DNA from: Cenococcum geophilum 1.58
Lineage: Eukaryota; Ascomycota; Dothideomycetes; Gloniales; Gloniaceae
Reading direction: 5' to 3'
DNA: 64,000 nt
NCBI GenBank assembly: GCA_001692895.1
Contig: KV748212.1
Coordinates: forward strand, 806,001 to 870,000
Shown one piece after another: positions 20,034 through 31,416 of the stretch; positions within the stretch are counted from its first letter, which is position 1, and every line of letters begins with the position of its first letter. The translations under genes and the position numbers were made by a program. The notes under the pieces are model-generated. The model had not been told where the DNA came from and made no database searches. It saw nothing but the letters and a program-made list of their open reading frames with translations.

Positions 20034-22960
20034 TATCTTTACGGACCTTTACTAGAAGGCTAATATTCCTAAATAAAAGTTTAGCCAAGCGTACTCTACT
20101 ATACTGCGCGGCCTAGCACTTAACCACTACTACACTAACCTTAAAAGTAACCCCCTTAGTGTTCCTTTTAATAAGCTATATAAAGCTATATATAACTACT
20201 TTAAAGGACCGGAATATAAGCGTAATATTCTTACCTAATAGAATGCGACTAAGCTACGGACTATAATTGACAAGAATACCAAAAAATTAATTATAGAGTA
20301 TCTGTAAATCCTTATCAAAGACCTCCGCCACCTATAGCACGGTCTTAATATTAAGCTTTAAATGGACGACTTTCTATATAATAAACTTATTACGGCTTAC
20401 TAGGAAATAGAACCCTATAAATACGCCTATTATAAGCCTGTAGACACCCTAGCTAGCCTTATTAATAATTTACGGTCCTTTATTATAACGTATAAAGTTT
20501 TAAACCTACTAGGTAGTACTTAAGCCTTTATTACGGACCTATAAAACCCGCAAACTGACTTAGATGCCTACTTTACAGACCGCCGCTACCGCTAGCAGTA
20601 CCTATACCGACCAAGTCCTACCCGTAACCCCTATAGCAACCCCTATACGAAAACATACCCCTATAGATAAACCAGCCAGAAGTGCTTCGTGTGCGGTAAG
20701 GAAGAATATTAGTCTATAAGGTATACCTAGGAAGAACGTAACAAGTCTAGGAAGAGACTTAATAGCTATATTAACTAGTTTATTTTGGAATACAAAGGAG
20801 AGGAAGTAAAAGAGCCCCCTGATAAGTTAATAGAAGCCCTTATAATTAACTTTAACTTAGATGCTTAGAAATAAGAGACCTTAAAAATATTCCTAACTAC
20901 TTTTAGACCTTTTACAGACAGCTAAGCCTTTAATATTACGACTATATTAGCTAACCGTTCCTTTATACACTTAGTTACGCCTAAAAACTATTCTATAAGT
21001 ACCCCTGTTACGGACGTTATAGATTATAAGTAGGACCTATTTGTATATATTACTACAGAACGCTATACCCCCAAGGAATTCTATGGTTTTATAATCGACA
21101 TAGATGCCTCTAAGAAGTCTATTATAGGCTATAGACAATACCTTATATATAGGACCACTATAAATAATAATACGGATATTAATATTACGCAAACTAGGGC
21201 CGTAAACGTCTAATTCGGCATTAGCTTAACCGCATTAATTAGATTAGTTAAAGTTAAGACTCTAATTAGCCTAGTTAACTTCCACGTAGTAAAAGCGGAC
21301 ACCCCCTTCCTACTCTATTTTACAGATATAGATAGGTTATAGGTATACTATAATAATGTTATGGACACCCTAATTGGCCCCGCAACTGCCCTAGGAAGTA
21401 AGTATATTACCCTACCAATTATACGACAATTTAGACACCCGTTCCTTATATAGGGAGAGACTCTACGGACCTATATTTAGGAATCTTTTAACTATAACCC
21501 GTGCTACCTTACCAGTACTAAAATCCACCGCTTATACCACCGTTTTGGCTACCTATTAGCCGAAAAACTATATAGAGTCCTTAAACGCTCTAGACACAAC
21601 GACGTTAATAGGAAGGCAATTAACCACCTAACTAAATACTGCTCCTTTTACTAGAAATACAGACGTTCCCTAGGCCGATTTAAGTTTACCCTTTATAAAG
21701 ACCTTAATTTTAACCACTTAGTATACGTAGATATTATATATATTAACGGCAGCCTAGTATTATATATAATTGACAAGGTAACCCGCTATTAAGCCGCCTG
21801 TTAGTTGTAAAATATATCTATAAAATATACTTGGGACATTTTATAGACCTACTGGATTAATATATACGTTAGACCCCCTAAGTATATTACCTACAACGCC
21901 AGTAGGAACTTTATTAGTAAAGAATTCTAATAGTATACTACGGCCATAGCTATTTTAATAAAAGCCGTTCTAGTTAAGGCGTATTAGTTTATTAGGCTTA
22001 TTAAGCGAGCTTACCTAGCTCTACGGAGAGCTTATTAGATTATTACGGACGAGTATAAGGATATCTAAAAGGAACTGGCTTTATAGATAGCCGTAAAAGC
22101 TATTAATAATACCGCTAGCCCTAACGGACTAGTACCTACCCTCTTAGTTTACGGAGCCTACTTAAGGATAAGTAACCTAGGCCCTCCTACCCCGTCTATT
22201 ATAGAATGAGCAGCTATAATATAGAAGGTAATGGCCGAAATAGTTAAATTACAGGCTAAATAAACTGTTAATAACGCCCTATATTACCATAATAGACCTA
22301 ATATAACCCGTTTACGGACTTATAACGTAAAGAGATTAACGGACTATTTAAAAAGGGTATCTTTACGGTTATAACGGAGAGAGACGTTCCGTAAGGCGTC
22401 CGTATATTTAACTTACGCTTTATTAATAAGATTAAGCACCCTAGTACTAATAAAGCCTTTAAGAAATTAAGGCTTATTATATAAGCTTATAACGACCAGG
22501 GAAAGAACCTAGTCCTTATACAATTGCCTATAATTTAACGAGTTAGTTAATGGATTATATTTACGCTTACACCTAGACTATAGCAAACTAAGCCCGTAGC
22601 CCTATACTTATGGGATATCTTATAAGCTTATATATAGTCTAATACCTACCTAAGTAGGGATATCTTTATACGACTACCTTATAAGCTTAACCTATAACTA
22701 GGAATAATTTTATAGGTTATAAAACCTCTTTATAGAGTACCAAAAGCCAAAAACTATTGGTTTAAAATATACTACTAGCACTACGTTAGTAAACTTAAAA
22801 TGGAACAGTTAACCTATAACCCCTCCCTCTTATATACCCCATTAAACGGCTTTAGTATTATTAGACTCTAAACTAATAATACCCTCTTCCTAGTAGACTA
22901 AACCTTTATAGACGTTAAAGAAACTAAAATATAAAAGGTAAAGTTCTTAGCAAAGCTATA
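20034..22960 (+). mobile_element. C1 copia, gag to reverse transcriptase segment
   Basis: This is the longest C1 piece. In order it holds the rest of gag (20034-20620), a CCHC knuckle starting CFVCGKEE near 20678, an aspartic protease region near 21090-21130 (IIDIDASKKSI), a pre-integrase domain near 21500-21660, integrase near 21730-22200, and the start of reverse transcriptase near 22390-22950. This is the Ty1/copia order (integrase before reverse transcriptase), unlike the gypsy elements inserted in it. It is a fossil with many breaks. CTATA at 22956-22960 is the left copy of the G2 target duplication. Confidence 0.8.
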
Positions 22961-23152
22961 TGTCACGGGACGGGGTAGTGGCTATAAGATGTATGTATTT
23001 AAGGAGTCTACAAGACGTTACGCGATCGATCGTAAGGGTCGAGGGCGTAAGGAGGTGATATACCTACGCGTAGCTGACATAAGCTGTACGCGAGGTGTAC
23101 GCGAGAGCACGGGGCTCTCCTATGGAGGCCCCTGCGGTGGGGTTCCATAACA
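22961..23152 (-). repeat. G2 3' LTR
   Basis: It starts TGTCACGGGACGGGG and ends TTCCATAACA. It contains CGATCGATCG and is clearly richer in G+C than its surroundings, as is its partner. Confidence 0.9.
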
Positions 23153-23480
23153 CTACCCCCCCTCCTATAGAGGCGGAGCTCTGGCGACGCTGTGGTTACT
23201 ATATATATATAGAAGGGACACTTAGGGTATAGAAAAGAAGAAAGGGGGGTATTGCTAAAGGCTTAAAACAACGTTATGTAATAAGGCTTGGCATCTAAGA
23301 ATCCGACCAATTAGATAACTTTAACCGCCGGTTAAAGTTCCTGGATATCTCAACAATATTCCAGTCACGTGATCGCACTTTACCGCAATCTAACGGCAAT
23401 CTAACGGCAATTTGCCCCTACGTAGTAATATATAACGGTTTAACTCTATAAGGGCTCCTATAGAGGATTAGGTATAAAAT
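23153..23480 (-). promoter_or_regulatory. G2 3' noncoding region with the palindromic block
   Basis: This noncoding stretch lies between the chromodomain and the 3' LTR of G2. It carries the polypurine tract (complement of 23153-23170), the 42-bp block shared with G1 (23301-23342), CACGTG at 23366-23371 and a short direct repeat, CAATCTAACGG, near 23386-23408. No gene is seen. Confidence 0.65.
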
Positions 23481-25300
23481 CTCTGCTTAGGCCTAGTTTC
23501 TATAGGTTCGCGTGGTAAAAGTCGCTAATTAGATCCTTTGTATTTTCAAAGTCTTCCTATAGTTGCCATTCTAGCTGATCTATATCGAATCCTATATATA
23601 TAGCTTTGTAGTAAAGCCGTTGTCCTCTGCCTTTGCCAAAGTATTTAGAGTCAATAATTCGTTTAACGGTCCACTCCTTATAGTTCTCATCTTCGTTCTC
23701 ATCTCAGATTAGTACTAGTAGGGGTTTAAGCTATATCTGCCCCGGTAAGGGGTTAGGCTGGTGAAGGTATAGTAGCTATAGGTGAAATACAGGCTATATC
23801 CCGCAGGTGGCTAGGGTAGGCGGGAGCTCTAGCTTATATATGGCTCCCCTGTTAATAACTTATTTAATTAGGTAGGGGCCGAGGTTCTTATAATTAAGTG
23901 ACTTTATAGGCCTCTGCGTAGAGATATTACGTACATCTAGCCATACCCAGTCGCCAACACGCATCTCCGGTGGTAGCATTCTATAACGGTCGGCGAAGTA
24001 GGCCTGCTTTGCTTAAGCCCAGGCCATTTCTCCCTTATAGTAGTTAAGTAGATTTTTTATACGGTCTGTATACTGGTCGGCAAGTAGTATCTTAAGGCGT
24101 TTTCTATATAGCAGTTTCTTATTAATAGGTTCTGGTGGTTCTATGCCGGATTAGGGGTAATATCCCTTGTTCGCGAAGAACGGGGTAAGTCCTGTAGTAG
24201 TTAAGACATAGTTATTCGCTGCGAATTTACCTAGTGGGAGGTAATCCACCCAGTTATCTTGACTATAGGCAACTACCTATCATAGGTACGCTTTCATGCT
24301 AGCATTAGCGTTTTCCGGTTGCCTAGCAGTTTTGTAGTAAAAGGATATAAATATCTTAATAAAGATGCCAAGGCGTTGGCAGATTCGTCTCTATATATTA
24401 GAGCCGAACTATATGCCTTAGTCGGACGTAATTGAGTTAGGTAACCCATATAATCGGTAGATTTCGCGAAGAAAGGCGTTAGTAACGTCGCTAACGGCTA
24501 CGCCTTCGGTTAGGACGTAGTGGCGCTCTTTTATAAGTTAGTATATTATTATAAGGATGTTCTTATAGGTACGGCCATGTCGCTTATAGGGTGGTAGGTT
24601 AATAATAAAATCTATAGCGATATCTGCCCATCGTTATATGGGTACTGGTAGAGGGTATAGTAGTCCTTAGTACTTTATATTAAAGGCCTTAGCGCGCTTA
24701 TAACTATAGTAGGCGCCTATAAAGCGTTTAACTAAGTCTATTATTTTAGGCCAGAAGTAGTATTGGCTAAGAAGCTTATAGGTTCCTCTTTTACCTGGGT
24801 GGCCGCTTAATCGGAGGTCGTAGGCCATTTAGATTAGTTGCCGTTATAGATTTTCTAAGTTAGGGATAAATAGACGGCCTCTATAATAAAGCCTGTTCTC
24901 TTTTACTTCTAAGGCTGCTATATTAATCTAGCCTAAGCTTCGGAGTTTAGTCGGTAGTATACGGGCGCTAGCGGTCTTTGCGGCAATAAGTTAATACAGT
25001 AATGGGTTAACAGAGGTGTTATATGCCATGGTAATAAGCTTATTAATTTCGGGAGGTAATTCTAGTTCTATAGTGTGGAGCTAAGGTACAGTTAGCTCTA
25101 TTATAGGTAGCATACCTAGGGCCAAATTCCGTACTTTTAGGATCGTTTATTATTGGAACTGGTTATAGGGGTTATCTTTAGACTAAGGAAGGTCTTATAA
25201 GCGGCGTGTTAGGCTATTAGGCTTAGTACCTTATACTCCTAGCCTATATGCGATTTTAAAGTTAAAACTAGAGAGGAACTCGTTCCAGCGTACTTAGCGT
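23481..25300 (-). pseudogene. G2 integrase and chromodomain-like tail
   Basis: On the minus strand, integrase runs from about 25100 to 23950. The end of a chromodomain-type fold lies near 23500-23600 (DIDQLEWQL, then LISDFYHAN), matching the closing helix of fungal chromovirus integrases. It is a fossil with many breaks. Confidence 0.65.
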
Positions 25301-27300
25301 TAGTTTAGCTATTTCGTAGTTATAAAGTACTTAAGGTTGCGATAATCCGTAAGGACTTTAGTTGGCTAGTTAGGTTCTGCTAAGGAGAGTTCTAGTCGGA
25401 ATTCCTTAAACGCTTATACAATCGCGAGAAGTTCCTTATTATAGATCTTATAGTTATATTCTTATAGTATAAGCTTAGATAAATAGAATACGACTAGGTA
25501 GAGGAGACCGTTATTACCCATCTAGGAAAGGACGCCTGCGTTAATGTGGTCTAAGGAGTTAGTCTTAAGATAGAGTTGTTGTCCTAGTATAAAGTAAGCT
25601 AGAATAGGTGCTTTGGTAAAAGTATCTTTAAGGTCTTAAAACGCCTTCTCGCATTTAGGCGTCTAGATAAAACGTAAATATGTTTTTCTTCCTTTTACGG
25701 AAAGGCCCTTCATTCGCATTATTACTATAAGTGGTGCTATAACACCCGAGAAGTTATATATGAATTTTTAATAGAAGTTGGCAAAACCAAGGAAAGCTTA
25801 TACATCTTTAATGCAGTTAGGGGTTTGCCATTCGGTAATTATGCGTACCTTCTTAGGGTCCATACGGACACCCTTAATAGTGACGATTAGTCTAAGGTAT
25901 TTTACTTCTGTAACTAAGAATTCGCACTTCTTTAAATTAATATAAAGTCCTGCGTCCCTAAGGCGCTATAGGACCTTTCGAACGTGCTCGGTATGCTTAA
26001 AAGGGTTATTGCTATAAATAAGTATATCATCTAGGTACGCAGAGTAGAAGTCGTTAAGGTAGTCCTATAAGGCGTTATTAATATAGCTTTGGAAGCTGCC
26101 TGGGCCGTTGCATATGCTAAAGGGCATAACGGTATATTTAAATTGGCTAAAGCGTAATACGAATGCGGTTTTCTATTTGTCACCTTCTTATATTTAGAGG
26201 CGGTTAAAGGCGGCGATAATATTAAGCTTGGTATAGATTTTAGCTTAGCTAAGCTGCTTAAGAGTCTCATATATAAGCGGTATGGGGTATTAGTTCTTAA
26301 TCGTGATAGCGTTAAGTCCTCTATAGTTAACGTAGAATTAAATACCTCCTCCTAGCTTCTTAGTAAGGAGGATAGGGGCGGCTGCTAGGGATATACTAGG
26401 GCGAATAAACCCTTTGTTGAGGTGTTCGTCGATATACTTTTTAACAACTAAAAGTTTATCTTTTAATATTAGGTAGGGTCTCTTATAAAGTGGCGTTTTT
26501 CCTTATTTAATATTAATGGCATAGTTATTAGGTTAATATAGGGGGAGTATATCTACGCTCTTTTATAAGCACACGTTAATAAAGTCATAGTACCTCTTAG
26601 GGAGGAGCTTACGGAGTTCCTTATTGGTAAGTCCTTTTTTAAGCTTTATAAACTTCTTAAAGTCTAAAGGTAAAAGTCCATAGAGTTCTACGGGGGCATC
26701 GTTTTCTAAGAGGTCGACTATATCTATCCTATTACTATAGAGGACGTAGTCCTATTCTTTATTAAGCTTATATAGTCGTAATCGGGAGGCTGCGGTAACG
26801 GTCTAGCCTTTCCTATATACTATGCGGTAGAAGGCCGCGGCACTTACATAGTGGCAGTTAGTCATAGGTAAGGTAATAAGGGGTTCCTTAGGTTGGTATC
26901 CTGGGGAGTAGATAGAGGCGGCTAGGCCATGTCCTAGGCAGGTCTCTCTACAGTATTTAGAGTTAAAGGTTACTTCTCTCTTTTTCCAGTTAATGGTGGG
27001 GTTGTGTTGTTTGAGCCAGTTTATTCTAAGGATAATAGGGTAGTTAGCAAGTGGTGTAATATAGGCCTAGAGTTCTTTCTGGTGCCCATTTATATCTAGG
27101 TAGAGTTATACTATATGGGTAATCTTCTGTGCGGTATAACTACCGTTAGTAAGTTATAGGGCGCGGGCTTTAATAAGGGGTAAGGTAGGTAGGTTATAAG
27201 TACACACAAATTAGATATCTATAAATTTATTAGTAGCTCCGCAATTAATTATAGAACGGCTTTTATATTATTTTTTGGCAGTAGTTCCTATTACGGGTAA
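25301..27300 (-). pseudogene. G2 protease, reverse transcriptase and RNase H
   Basis: Protease is indicated by CGATNKFID near 27225-27260, reverse transcriptase by YLDDILI near 26018-26045, and RNase H by the region 25550-25300. These are the Ty3/gypsy catalytic parts in the usual order. They are fossils with many breaks. Confidence 0.72.
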
Positions 27301-29133
27301 AACTATCTATTTCCGTCCATTTATCTTTACTAAGTTATCTATTAAATAGGCCGATATATAGATCCCCTTATTATTAGGGCGTCCTAACCTACGACTTAGG
27401 GCTAGGACTTAGCGTTTTCCGTTTCCATATCCGACTTTACCGCTATTACTGCGTCTTCGTCTTATATAGTAGTAGCATATAGCGATATATTTAGTGTTTA
27501 AGGTACTAGGTTAGGTATTAGGCGGCAGCTGCTAAACCTAGCTATTAGGTAGTTTAGGCTATAGCTATAACAGCCTTCTTAACAATATTTATAGCAACGC
27601 TTTAGCTTCTAGAGTAGCTTATATTCTCCGTCTAGTAGCTTATATTCTCCGTCTAGTAGCTTCTGCAGGAAGGTTAGTATAAAAAGGTTAATATTAGGAC
27701 CAGTAGTATTGCTTAGGGTAGTAGGCGTTAGTGGTTTAGTAGGTCTAGAGGGCTTTTATAGGGAGGTTTTTGGGTAGGGGTTTGCAGTAGCAATCTGATT
27801 TAGTTATTATTTAATCTTCTATATAGCTGCTACCATATTATAAATATTATTATAGTTATGGCTAGCAGCTACGTGACTAAGGCGATAAGTAACTTTTTTA
27901 AGGAGATCTTTCTGGTCTTTAGTATCGTCTTAGGTAAGGGCTCCGGTATATTCCTGGAATTTAATATAAAACTTATTAAATAATTTGGTAGGGCTTATCT
28001 TTAGGGCACATAGTTTAGCTTAGTTGGTGGCTAGTAGGTTATAGTTGCGGTATATTAGGTTAAGATCATTAAGGACTTCTTAGTGGGACTGCCACTTCTA
28101 GGGGCTATTAGTCTCCTATTGGGTAAAGAGTCTGTTAAATAGTGTACCCTTTATTCGCCTAATAATGTAGCCAATCTTAGTGTCTTCTATAGGAAAAAGG
28201 CAGGCGCTCTAAGTTAGTTTCTCGCGGATTTACATCTTCTAGTGGCTGTATTCTTTGCGGTCTCTCTAGAAAACTAGGGGATTAGGGTAATATGCATTAG
28301 ACCCTATAGTAGCAGCTTAGGTTTAGTCGTTATAGCTTTCGTCGTCGCTTTAGTAGGGGTTCCCGTTAGGTAAGGCTGCTTAGCGCTAACCCTCCGTTAA
28401 GCGTCGAGTAGGTAAAGTTGCCGGGGGCGTAGAGACTTAAGTAGCGTTATATGCAGTAGAGAGGTATCTAGCGTTATTATAAATGTGCTTATTAAGCTAA
28501 GATTATAGGTATTTAATTATGCCTTCTCTTTTAGTAACCGTAGCAATAAGTATAATCTTAGCCTTCTTTAACTATTAAACGTCGCGTTTAGACACGCGGA
28601 GGTTATCTTTAGTTTCTTAATACGTGTTATTAGCGAGCGCCTCGCGAGCTTATAGGTCTTGGATAATATTGCGATCTTAGGTAGTACGCATCTCGGCTTA
28701 TATAAGCTTTAGGTAGTAGTTCTATAGAAGGCGGTAGTATTTGTTAGGTTCTTATACTACCATTTTTACGAACGTCTTGGCGTCTCGTATTTCGATTTTA
28801 ATAGGTAGTAGCCCTTCCGCTTACTTATCCGTAGTTATATAGTTAATAAAAGATAAAACATTATTGGTGTCCATCTCCTTAGGGGTTAAGGCTAGGGCTA
28901 ATAAATCAAATTCTCCTAGGATTAATTGGCGTCATAGGTTAAATATAGGTATTAAATTGTTCTTTAGGTTTAACATAGTAGCTAGTAAGGAATATCGTCT
29001 TACTATTATGGGTTCCTTGGAAGTATAAAGTGAGGTAACTTATAGGCACGCTACTTTTGGCAGCGCCTATAGTATTACAGAGACGTAGAATTGGTCATAG
29101 GCTAGGTGTCAGTGGTAAAAAGGCGCAACGTAA
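27301..29133 (-). pseudogene. G2 gag region and leader
   Basis: The minus strand from about 28900 to 27500 reads a capsid-like protein followed by a worn CCHC knuckle near 27560-27600. An 18-base word is tandemly repeated at about 27614-27650 (TAGCTTATATTCTCCGTC). The leader (29133-28900) shows no match of the common TGG-type primer site next to the LTR. It is a fossil with many breaks. Confidence 0.6.
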
Positions 29134-29325
29134 TGTCACGGGACGGGGCAGTGGCTACAAGACGTATGTATTCGAGGAGTCTATAAGACGTTGCGCGATC
29201 GATCGTAAGGGTCGAGGGCGTAAGGAGGTGATATACCTACGCGTAGCTGACATAAGCTATACGCGAGGTGTACGCGAGAGCACGGGGCTCTCCTATAGAG
29301 GCCCCTGCGGTGGGGTTCCGTAACA
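29134..29325 (-). repeat. G2 5' LTR
   Basis: It starts TGTCACGGGACGGGG and ends TTCCGTAACA. It is less changed by transitions than its partner. CTATA follows at 29326-29330. Confidence 0.9.
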
Positions 29326-29330
29326 CTATA

Positions 29331-29812
29331 AGAGCAGTTAACTAAGTAAACTCTAATTAAGTTTAATAGAGGCTTAATTATATAAAAGGGCAACCTAATT
29401 AAGCTAACTTAGGAATGCTAAACTTAAAACCTAAAGCCTATTATAGTAAAGCCTACGGACCTTACTAGTTCCTATAAAGAGACCCGTAAGACCGTAAATA
29501 TAAAGGACTAATACACTATATAGCGTGCAAGAGGCGCCTATATTGCCATAGTCTGTTAACCTAAATCTGCCTATAATTTATCCTTTACGGCCTAGGTAAC
29601 AGACCTATAAGAGAAAAATATTAAATAGCTTAATAAGCGTATTTAGTGGCAAATTAACAATGCAGTAAGGGGACTTACTTTTATACTACTAGACCTGAAT
29701 TTCCTTAGCCTACTAGTATTTACGGATACCTTCTTTACTAATAATAAAGACCTATTATTATAAATCGGCTTTATAATTGTACTTATAGACCGCAATTAGA
29801 ATATAAATATAC
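29331..29812 (+). mobile_element. C1 copia, reverse transcriptase to RNase H segment
   Basis: This resumes the C1 reading after G2 with the end of reverse transcriptase and the start of RNase H (FTDTFFTNN near 29713-29740, then IGFIIVLIDRN). The RNase H reading is interrupted by the MITE and continues at 30244. It is a fossil. Confidence 0.7.
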
Positions 29813-29814
29813 TA

Positions 29815-30241
29815 ACGTGATCTACAAGCTAGTGGCCCAGTACAAACGAGTGGCCCACTTTAAAACCCCACCAAAAAAACCAAAGATCGTTCTTTAATAT
29901 CTTAACAACCGCTTAATAATAAATTATGAAAATTTAAAATTAGACTCTTTTACCTATTTTAAGACCCCTATTAAAGTTTTAAAGTAATTTAATAAGTGGT
30001 TTTTAAGATATAATAATTAGGCTTAAATTTAAAAGCTAAATCTTAATATAGTAATAATAGCTTAACTAATTACCCTAAAACTTTAATAGAGGTCTTTAAA
30101 TAAGTATAAAAGTCTAATTATAAATTTTTATAATTTATTATTAAGCCGTTGTTAAGATATTAAAGAACGATTTTTGGGTTTTTTGGTGAGTTTTTGGGGT
30201 GGGCCACTCGCTTATGTGGGCCACTAGCTTGTAGATCACGT
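29815..30241. mobile_element. Fold-back MITE, Tc1/mariner type
   Basis: The element is 427 bp, flanked by TA at 29813-29814 and 30242-30243. It starts ACGTGATCTACAAGCTAGTG and ends with the exact inverse for at least the first 20 bases or so. The arms match, with some differences, for about 170 bases each (29815 to about 29985 and about 30075 to 30241), around a short unrelated centre. The terminal repeat holds the word AGTGGCCCA twice, near 29833 and 29851. It has no coding sequence. TA target duplication and terminal repeats point to the Tc1/mariner superfamily (Fot1/pogo-like), whose transposase would have to come from elsewhere. It splits C1 RNase H and keeps more CpA/TpG than its host sequence, so it may be a late arrival. 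Confidence 0.85.
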
Positions 30242-30243
30242 TA

Positions 30244-30640
30244 TACTAGTCTTTAATTAAGTGCAAATAAGTAACCTGTAGTATACTAGCTTCTAAACTA
30301 TATATACTAGCTTATAGATTTAATATAGCAGCCGTAATTAAATTAACGGTTTAGAAGATTCTATAACTAGAGCAGTTACCCCTAGTTTTATATACTAATT
30401 TAAAGTCCCTTTATAACTGCCTAGTTAAACTAGGTATAATATAAGAGAAGAGGCTTATAGTCGACCTAATATGCTTATATCAGGCCTATAAACAACGTAA
30501 GATTACGGAGGTTAAATAGATTAGCAGTGGAGATAACCTAGTAGACGCCATAACTAAGGCAAAGCCGTATTAAGCCCTTAAAACCCTAATTAACACGAAT
30601 AAACTTAACCTAAAAGTTATAGAATGGGTATAATGGGACT
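30244..30640 (+). mobile_element. C1 copia, end of RNase H and polyprotein
   Basis: The RNase H reading resumes after the MITE and ends with a well-marked C-terminus (LYNCLVKLGII near 30410, then DLICLYQAYKQRKITEVK near 30460, GDNLVDAITKAKPY near 30530). This is the typical ADxxTK-type closing segment of fungal copia polyproteins. The frame ends close to 30632. It is a fossil. Confidence 0.75.
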
Positions 30641-30966
30641 AACGAAGTACCTACGGTACGCCTACGGCCAGTTAGAAGGCCGTACGGCTCATTATACGGC
30701 CTATTCTACGGACTATAAGCTGTTAGGTGGAAAACGGTGGAAAGCTGCAATGGAACTTAGTGGACTTATATAACCTGCCGAATTCTGCTATATTCTGCCA
30801 GGGTAGTTAAATTAATTAATTACGATTTTCCATCCCCGGGATAGAAAATCGCCATTAGCTCGCTTAGCACTAGCGCCTTAGTAGCCCTTAAGATCTGATT
30901 TACGGCTCGTCTACTACCTGTCAAAAGGCCGTATGGTTTATTTTACGGACCGTAAGTAGAACTTAC
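30641..30966 (+). repeat. C1 3' noncoding region / probable LTR remnant
   Basis: This is the stretch after the C1 polyprotein up to the C2 insertion. It has inverted and repeated GGCCGTACGG/CCGTA words, a near-perfect palindrome at 30833-30861, and two words also found in the G1 LTR: CTGCCGAATTCTGC near 30777 and CTAGCGCCTTAG near 30875. It is probably C1's 3' LTR cut short by C2, but no matching 5' copy is in the window, so that is inference. Confidence 0.45.
30833..30861. repeat. 29-bp palindrome
   Basis: CGATTTTCCATCCC at 30833-30846 faces GGGATAGAAAATCG at 30848-30861, pairing over 14 positions with one mismatch (G-T type) around a single central base. As RNA it would form a strong hairpin. 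Confidence 0.75.
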
Positions 30967-31416
30967 TGTTAATAATAAACTAATATTGCTTATATAAGCG
31001 TTCTATAAGAACCCTAGAAGAACCCTACGGCTTTACGCGGTATATTAAATGGTATTAGCTAGTGTATTAGGTAACGTATTACCTAGTATATTAGGTAACG
31101 TATTACCTAGTATATTAGGTAACGTATTACCTAGTATATCAGGTAACGTATTACCTAGTATATTAGGTAACGTATTACCTAGTATATTAGGTAACGTATT
31201 ACCTAGTATATTAGGTAATATATCACCTAGTATATTAGGTAACGTATTAGAATATAAGCCGGAACGTAGACATTCCGGAACTATAGTCTTCCAGGTATAT
31301 AGAGACTCGATCCCCCGCAGATAGACATTATCAATTGCATTAAGTTCATCCACTTCACTTACTTCACTATAACGTTCACCCTGTTGTCCTCCGACCTCCG
31401 CTTACCTAAATTAACA
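30967..31416 (+). repeat. C2a 5' LTR
   Basis: It begins TGTTAATAATAAAC and ends AAATTAACA, 450 bases. It matches C2b (44951-45306) and the solo LTRs at 47999-48474 and 50328-50623. Length differences come mostly from a tandem repeat in the first half. A hairpin word, CCGGAACGTAGACATTCCGG, lies near 31260-31280. Confidence 0.9.
31049..31250. repeat. 24-bp minisatellite inside the C2 LTR
   Basis: About eight units of a 24-bp repeat stand in a row. Each unit contains ACCTAGTATATTAGGT, itself a near-palindrome, followed by AACGTATT. Because 24 is a multiple of three and the unit lacks stops, both strands give meaningless repetitive open frames. The other C2 LTRs carry fewer or more degenerate units. 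Confidence 0.9.

Larger units (their letters stand above)
22961..29325 (-). mobile_element. G2: gypsy chromovirus, 6.4 kb
   Basis: The 192-bp LTRs at 22961-23152 and 29134-29325 are bounded by CTATA at 22956-22960 and 29326-29330. On the minus strand the order is gag (about 28900-27500) with a knuckle near 27560-27600, protease near 27225-27260, reverse transcriptase with YLDDILI near 26018-26045, RNase H, integrase (about 25100-23950) and a chromodomain-like tail near 23500-23600. The polypurine tract is the complement of 23153-23170. The LTR pair differs at ten sites, all transitions. It is whole in layout but broken in all its frames. Confidence 0.9.

Noticed and set aside
29057-29393. Overlapping open frames of 88 and 70 codons
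   Set aside because: They lie in the G2 5' LTR, which is G+C-rich and therefore short of stops. Nothing in them resembles a protein family.
29813-30243. A solo LTR or gypsy scrap at the MITE position
   Set aside because: The ends are inverted, not direct, and the flank is TA rather than five bases, so it is a DNA-transposon derivative.
31049-31353. Open frames of 91 and 102 codons on both strands with a repeated (I/V)LGNVLPS pattern
   Set aside because: They are translations of the 24-bp minisatellite in the C2 LTR; the unit length is a multiple of three and has no stops, so any frame stays open. The similar frame at 48167-48352 has the same cause.
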